A stretch of 64,000 nucleotides of DNA from Armigeres subalbatus. Lineage: Eukaryota > Arthropoda > Insecta > Diptera > Culicidae. The stretch is taken from assembly GCF_024139115.2 (NCBI RefSeq), contig NC_085139.1, positions 252,002,067 to 252,066,066 of the forward strand, given 5' to 3'. The translations under genes were made by a program, and so were the position numbers. Below are positions 58,522-64,000 of this stretch, one piece after another (positions within the stretch are counted from its first letter, which is position 1; every line of letters starts with the position of its first letter). Under the pieces are notes generated by a model. It made no database searches. It was not told the DNA's origin and worked only from the letters and a program-made list of their open reading frames with translations.

Positions 58522-58758
58522 TGTTATACCTAATCTTTATTTACTGTGCACTCAATACATTACACCTGCTTTGTAAGACACCTTACTACTTACACCTGAC
58601 AACACACACTTTGCTCGCCCCTTAATTGACAGTTAGAATCAGCCTCCCCGGGTGCGAGCATGTGCTCATTGTAAACCTAACCATTATCATTATTAAAGTT
58701 AATAAAGTGAATTAAATCAAGTTAGCTGTTGTGGAATTTATCTCGGCCAGTCACAACA
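58522..58758 (+). repeat. 3' LTR of the plus-strand gypsy element
   Basis: Near-identical to 54,051-54,289. It is followed immediately by the CAATG target duplication. Confidence 0.95.
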
Positions 58759-58763
58759 CAATG

Positions 58764-61500
58764 TTGATAATGTGGTCTTCGAAATAACATAAATTTGAGT
58801 TGATGAAACCTAGTGGTGGATTAAAATTTAACACAATAGTGAAAGCAAAGAACTCACTGGATTTTATTTTGCGTTTCACTAACATTTGGCATCATCCACG
58901 CAAGTGCAGATATTAGTTAGAGGATTCCAAACAAAAGTTGATTTGCGGTTCCATGAGTGTAAGGAGTAAGAAACCGATATTTCCCACATTTGAACGCAAC
59001 TTCTAACACTCTGGCGACGAAAAACGCCTCTTACTTACGATGCACTACGCGCCTCTACACTCATCTACGCATCGTCGATATCAGAAAGGTATGCGCGTTG
59101 TGGCTTGTTCCACAAGAGCTGCCCACTGAAAGGCATTATTTTTACTACCTAATTTTGCTTACAAAAGCTAAGAGTAAGCCAAGTTCATAGTACATTTCTT
59201 TTTCATCTGGGTACCGACAATTGCAACTGCTTTTGTCGACCTGGTCGGCAGGAGCATAGAAACTGGTCTGGTTTTTTTTCATTTACCTATAGGAACACGC
59301 TCCAGTTTAAGTCATTTTCTCAAAACGCTTTTCGAATTTATTTTACTTCGTACTGTTCGTAACCATTGTGCCTAGAATAAGTATAAGATAAACCGCTCTA
59401 GGATCATAGAAGTTCCTCGCTAGAAGCGATAAAAACAGGTGAAATTTAAAATGAAGCGATCCATTCTCACGATGAAGCTCTGTCATTAAAATGTTAAATT
59501 GAAACATTTTTGAGCACCCCAAACTGGTTGTTCACCCTATACAACAAGATTTCGCCATCACATCGGTAATTGGATTGGTCATCGCTGTAGCACTCAGTGC
59601 CCAGGCCCACTTATATCGTTATTGTTCGCGAAGCACTACACAAACTTCAAACATCAAACGATTTGCAAATCAGAACTTCTCAGAACGCATAAATACGGAA
59701 ACGACGACGACGACGGCATGGTACCCAAACCGTTCGTCACTGGCGTGCTCCGCTGCGCTGCCAGAGAGAACGATTTGTATGCACAAAGCACATGATCCCT
59801 CAGTCTTCAGCAGAGTTCAGACAGCCGTCGAGTGTTTACAAATATTTTTCATCACCCGCGCGCACTTTCGTCGTTTGGGTTTTCACTCTTGTTCTCATCG
59901 TACCCGTCGGTTTTAGATTTCTTGGAATAAATCAGTCACTTTTCCTTTCTTCTCGAGTAACTTCTCGGTTAGATCTGCGTATTGAACATTTGCTTCTCAT
60001 GTTCAACTACTTTTTTCTATAGTTTTTATGTAACATTGATCTGTCAGCAGTTATGATCCATTTCCGTAATAGATGTAGAATTAGTCTTGCGAAAAGTATC
60101 ATCATGCTTTTAACATCCAATCTTAGCTTAGATATATCTCAGCCAGTATTTAACAAACTCAAGGTCATGGTTTCGAGAAGAGAATTATCGAAAAAATTGA
60201 TTTTAATTCTTATTTCAATAAAAACATAGTTTTAAATAAGCAGTACTGAGCCACATGGTTCACGAAAATTAAACTTGTCCACAAATACCCAAACCAGCAT
60301 GTTAACCATCCAAAATGAAAACAAGAAAACCATCCCATCACGAGGCAGCAGGGAAAATCAATATTCGGCATTCCCTCCCAGAACGCACTCCCGCTTTTCC
60401 CAAACGTGTGCATCCGCTCTCCCAGAATACTGCTTTTCGCGGTGAATTACTAACCGATTCCATGTTTGTTTTCTTTTCTCGCTCCACAGTTCGCAAACAA
60501 AAACAATGAAGACCGACTGGCATAGCGCAGCGCACCAGCGCTTCCTCCTCTGGTAAACGACGGACAGGCGACCACAAATACCGGGGATGACCTAATCGGA
60601 CGAAAGGAGAATCATCAAAAGCGTCTTCGCGTTCCCCCGTTGTTGTGTTGTGGGGTGCAGCAAGGTCAACTAAATCATCAAACCCGCTGCGAGGTGTTCG
60701 CTTGGGGCTACTCTCCCATATACAGAGCTATCAGTTACTAGACCATCATCAGCATCAAGCCGGGCGGCCTAGCAGTGAGAGAACAAGCGAACGCGACCGT
60801 GTGTGATCTACGTCGCAGTTTTTTTTTGTGTGACGGTATGCAAAAACTTAGCGTCGTCGAACTGAGGGTATGCGATGGGGGATTTTTATGGTTTCGAAAC
60901 GGAACGGAATGTGGAATATCAAATCTATTTATTGGTACAGTTTTTCATCAATTTGAAAACATTGATTGATAAGATTGGTATATTACGCCTTATGTAAGTG
61001 TTCAGTTTGAATAATCATTTGTTGAAGATGGTCTTTTTCAACATTTGAATGTTTAGAACGGTTTTGCGTTTTTACAGTTTTAAAGATGTTTCAGATGTTG
61101 CACATTTTCTGACATCCCATTTTTACAGGTTCTGGAGCAGAACGCAGATGCTTCCGATTAAAAGCGTTGTTATGATGTAGATAATTTTTCCAGAATAATA
61201 TTTTTGATTCTGCACATTACCTACACAAATCCTAAATAACCCCATATTTTCTTAATCATTCATTCTCAAGCTGTGGGTCACGACCCCCACGACCCGTCTA
61301 ATTCATTGAGGGGACGCGAAAGACAAATCTTGATTCATTCTTTTGTCCCTACTTTGTCCAAAAAATCCATATCAGCTTTTAGTTGTAGATTAAGAGTGAC
61401 TCAAGAATGACTAGAAAACAAATTTATGGAGTCAATGGCTTTCTTTTAATATCAAAAAGTGGTGAAAATATAAATGAACTGAGGAGAATACTCAGATCAG
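58764..61500. other. Unassigned, apparently low-copy sequence
   Basis: 2.7 kb without a recognised gene. Open frames up to 113 codons (59,575-59,916 plus) and 79 codons (60,338-60,577 minus) have no domain. A GACGACGACGAC run lies near 59,702. 60,500-60,800 is GC-balanced and could contain host regulatory or untranslated sequence; nothing proves this. Confidence 0.35.
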
Positions 61501-61690
61501 ATTAGTTCAATCTAATTCAATTCCAATTCTAATTAAAATTAAATCCAAGTCAAATTCAATCTGAATCCATTCCAAATTCAATCCAAATCCAAATCTTATT
61601 TTATTGTCTTTATTAATGAGGTTTTCGGCCCTAGACCGGTTCACCTCAAACAAATCCAAATCTAATTCAAATCAAATCCAAATCCAATAA
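61501..61690 (-). repeat. GGATTTG-rich tail adjoining the RTE-like element
   Basis: On minus, (GGATTTGGATTTG...) degenerate units run about 190 bp downstream of the element's 3' end, with a 56-bp insertion at 61,596-61,651. They closely resemble the 11-bp satellite (GGATTTGGATT). This may be the simple-repeat 3' tail typical of RTE elements. Confidence 0.65.
61596..61651 (-). mobile_element. Tail-only retroposon insertion inside the GGATTTG tail
   Basis: On minus: GAGGTGAACCGGTCTAGGGC, CGAAAACCTCATTAATAAAGAC, AATAAAATA. It aligns with 51,982-52,036. AAATCCAAATC stands on both sides (61,585-61,595 and 61,652-61,662), though the repetitive target makes this duplication less certain. Confidence 0.65.
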
Positions 61691-61763
61691 AACCTACCTA
61701 GATACCTGGTTGGCTACAGCGTCGATACACCTATGCCTGGCATATTGTAGAGCTCCATAATCG

Positions 61764-62183
61764 TCAGTCTTGGGCGATGTTCCTCCAGTTTCCCCGAACG
61801 TTCAGGGTCCCCAGGTCCGATTCCACCGCGTGCAGCCAGCGTGTTCGTGGCTTTCCACGAAGTCGCCGGTCCCTATCTGGTTCTCTGTTGAATATTGTTC
61901 TCGCTATTCTTTCTTCCAACATTCGCACTAAGTGACCAGCCCACTGAAATCTGCCGTGTTTTGTACGATTTACAATATTTTCTTCTTTGTATACTTGATA
62001 CAGCTCATGATTTATGCGTCTGCGACACACACCATTTTCTAGTTTCCTTCCGAGTATTGTACGCAGCACTTTTCGCTCGAAAAGTCCGAAAGCTCTCCGG
62101 TCCGCCTCTTTTAATGTCCATGCTTCATGGGTCACTGGTAGAATCAGAGTTTTGTATAGAGCAAATTTCATTGCCAACTGCAT
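61764..62183 (-). pseudogene. C-terminal domain of the RTE-like element
   Basis: 139 codons with WTLKEADRRAFGLFERKVLR, GRFQWAGHLVRM and GKPRTRWLHAVESDL, the conserved region after RT in this group (role unclear, probably nucleic acid contact). It is separated by a frame break from RT near 62,200. Confidence 0.82.
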
Positions 62184-62223
62184 GTTGCGGGACCTAAGCT
62201 GGTTACGTAATCCGTAAAAGGCC

Positions 62224-63016
62224 CTATGTCACAAGCGTTCCAAGATAAACAAATTCTTCCACAACTTCAAACACATCCCCATCAAGCACTACCTCAGCAC
62301 CAACACCACTAGGTCTTCCTCTATCTATACCTGCCACCATGTACTTTGTCTTGGTAGAGTTAATGGTTAAGCCTATCCTCGCCGTCTCCTTCTTCAGCGG
62401 GACAAAAGCCTCCACTACTGCTCTGCGATCGATTCCAATGAGGTCGATGTCGTCCGCAAAGCCCAGGAGCATATGCGACCGTGTGATGATAGTGCCGTTC
62501 CTCTGCACACCAGATCTCCTAATAGCGCCCTCGAGTGCAATGTTGAACAATAAATTCGAAGGTGCATCACCCTGCTTTAATCCGTCTAAGGTCACAAACG
62601 AGATTGACACTTCATCTGCAATCCGAATGCTTGATGTAGAGCCATCCAGCGTTGCACGTATCAGTCTAATCAGTTTTGCCGGAAAACCATGTTCGGACAC
62701 ACATCTGCCACAGCTCATTTCTTTTCACTGAATCGTAAGCTGCTTTGAAATCAATGAATAGATGGTGAGTCTGCAAATTGTACTCCCGGAATTTATCAAG
62801 GATCATCCGCAGGCTACACATCTGATCCGTCGTTGATCGGCCCTCACGAAAACCTGCCTGGTATTCGCCGACTAAGGACTCCTCAAGCGGTCTCAGTCTG
62901 TTAAACAGGATACGCGACAGGATTTTGTACGCCGAGTTCAGGAGGGTGATCCCTCTGTAATTGGCACACTCTAGTCTGTGCCCTTTCTTATAGATTGGGC
63001 ATATGAGGCCATCCAA
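62224..63016 (-). pseudogene. Reverse transcriptase of the RTE-like element, two frames
   Basis: The first part (62,666-63,016) has ICPIYKKGHRLECANYRGIT, GFREGRSTTDQM and motif A LFIDFKAAYDSVKR. The second (62,224-62,718) has LDGLKQGDAPSNLLFN and the catalytic GFADDIDLIG, then INSTKTKYMVAG. The frames overlap by ~50 bases with a shift near 62,700. It copies element RNA at a nicked target site (target-primed reverse transcription, by family knowledge). Both catalytic Asp pairs are present. Confidence 0.9.
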
Positions 63017-63035
63017 CCAGCCGGCAGGCAGTTCT

Positions 63036-63332
63036 TCATCCTCCCTCGCTCCCTCCCTTCTTAACCTCGTCCAGCGTTGGTGGTTCCACAGCTTGACCGT
63101 CGCGGACTATGACCATCCTGCTCTTTAATACACCTTCATTTTCACCGTTCAACAAATCTTCGAAGTGCTCCTTCCACCTGGCTGCCACCATAGTCTTGCC
63201 TGTCAGCAAATTCCCCTCTCGGAAATTGCACATGACGGGCACTGGCGGAGTCTTATGCCGCGCGCCATTGACAGTTGCGTAAATCCTCAGCATATCATTT
63301 CTATCCATGTTCTCCTGCGCTTCAGCTATCAA
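63036..63332 (-). pseudogene. Linker between endonuclease and RT of the RTE-like element
   Basis: 98 codons with WKEHFEDLLNGENE, a motif conserved just before RT in RTE-like proteins, and PPTLDEVKK. It ends by frame disruption about 20 bases before the RT frame. Confidence 0.75.
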
Positions 63333-63602
63333 ACTATCATCGTGTTGCCTTTTTTCTGCTGTGGATTCGTTTCTCTTCTGCCCTTGCTACACTGTACCGC
63401 TCTCTGTTGAAACGGGTACGAGCCACTAGCATTCGACTCCTAGCAACATTTTTCTCGTCCGTCACTCGCTGGCACTCCCCATTAAATCAACCATTTCGTT
63501 GGCGTCGCTGTGCAGTGCCTAACACTTCCTGCGCTGTTGTAGTCACAGCTTCGTGGATATTTTCCCACAATCTGTTGACATCGCCAGATCCGGTGGCATC
63601 TC

Positions 63603-64000
63603 CTATAGTTCGTCCAGCTTCTGGTGGAACTGTTCAGCAACTCCTTCAACTGACAAGCGTTGGATATTGAAACGCATCGTTCTGTTGTTTCGTGAATTCG
63701 TGACGCTGGAGAGTCGCGCCCGAATTTTCACATTTACAAGGTAGTGATCCGAGTCGATGTTGAAAGACCTCACATCTATAACATACGAGAAATGTCGTCC
63801 GTCGACCAGCATGTGGTCTATCTGTGAGCAAGTGTCTCCACTCAGATGTTGCCAGGTGTGTTTGCGGATATTCTTCGGTGCGAAGTAGGTACTGCATATT
63901 GCCATCCCTCTAGCAGCAGCAAAGGTTACAAGTCGTAGACCATTATAGTTGGTAGCGGAATGAAGGCTTTCCGTACCAATGACAGGGTGAAAGAAACTTT
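63603..64000 (-). pseudogene. Endonuclease C-terminal part of the RTE-like element
   Basis: The minus-strand frame 63,603-63,905 has QIDHMLVDGRHFSYV and the catalytic S-D-H in NIDSDHYLVNVKI. A stretch up to 64,000 (TESLHSATNYNGLRLV-like) continues in a neighbouring frame. 63,333-63,602 holds poorly preserved sequence between this and the linker. Confidence 0.82.

Larger units (their letters stand above)
54051..58758 (+). mobile_element. Ty3/gypsy LTR retrotransposon, young (mag-like)
   Basis: A 4.7-kb element with 239- and 237-bp LTRs (TGTTATACC...TCACAACA) that differ by one CA repeat and one substitution. CAATG is duplicated exactly at 54,046-54,050 and 58,759-58,763. The primer site TGGCGACGAGGATG (54,294-54,307) fits tRNA-Ser. 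The polypurine tract AAAAAGAGGGAGAG is at 58,507-58,520. Gag has two CCHC knuckles and shares a frame with pol. Compact size, tRNA-Ser priming and FLDD in RT suggest the mag lineage. There are two frame breaks (near 54,688 and 57,510) and no envelope gene. Confidence 0.95.
61691..64000 (-). mobile_element. RTE-like non-LTR retrotransposon, partial (continues beyond the window)
   Basis: Minus-strand order from the right edge: endonuclease C-terminal part, linker, reverse transcriptase, C-terminal domain, short 3' untranslated region and GGATTTG tail. The coding sequence is split over at least five frames, so the copy is dead. The endonuclease start lies beyond 64,000. Confidence 0.88.

Overview
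This is eukaryotic, insect-type DNA. The best fit is a culicine mosquito, probably Aedes. The two strongest markers are 288-bp tRNA-derived SINEs of the Feilai type, each bounded by a perfect 11-bp target-site duplication. Other support comes from many foldback MITEs, Ty3/gypsy LTR retrotransposons primed by tRNA-Ser, and degraded RTE-like non-LTR elements. I recognise no intact host protein-coding gene, rRNA or tRNA gene. The window reads as intergenic or intronic DNA built from nested repeats. The species call is inferred from remembered repeat families, not from a search.

Layout. 0.1-1.1 kb holds two foldback elements. 1.4-5.8 kb is a degenerate ~15-bp array rich in GAATTC that flips strand near 3,007. 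5.8-16.7 kb is mostly unassigned sequence with SINEs on the minus strand, a 1.5-kb hAT-like element (12,375-13,893) and a TA-flanked MITE (14,434-14,806). 16.7-20.1 kb is a second 15-bp array whose two opposite arms enclose 2.1 kb of an 11-bp satellite (AAATCCAATCC). 20.1-22.5 kb is unassigned. 22.5-34.4 kb is a 12-kb block of the same satellite on the other strand. Its core unit differs from its edges by T-to-C changes, and it carries a 3,966-codon open frame that I interpret as a by-product of a repeat without stop triplets. A short reversed block follows (to ~34,670).

The right half is dominated by transposons. A full-length but frame-broken Ty3/gypsy element lies on the minus strand (37,423-45,717), with a MITE nested in its leader. 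A cluster of MITEs, a SINE and degraded satellites occupies 45.7-52.6 kb, with non-LTR fragments at 46.5, 52.6 and 53.2 kb. A second, younger Ty3/gypsy element lies on the plus strand (54,051-58,758), with near-identical LTRs, a CAATG target duplication and only two visible frame breaks. 58.8-61.5 kb is unassigned. From 61.7 kb to the end is a frame-broken RTE-like element on the minus strand that runs out of the window. Its 3' end passes directly into GGATTTG repeats resembling the big satellite.

The genes that can be read are all transposon genes: gag, protease, reverse transcriptase/RNase H and integrase in the LTR elements, and endonuclease plus reverse transcriptase in the non-LTR elements. 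The most unusual aspect is the satellite architecture: two unrelated short-period repeats, each arranged in opposing strand blocks able to fold back at kilobase scale.
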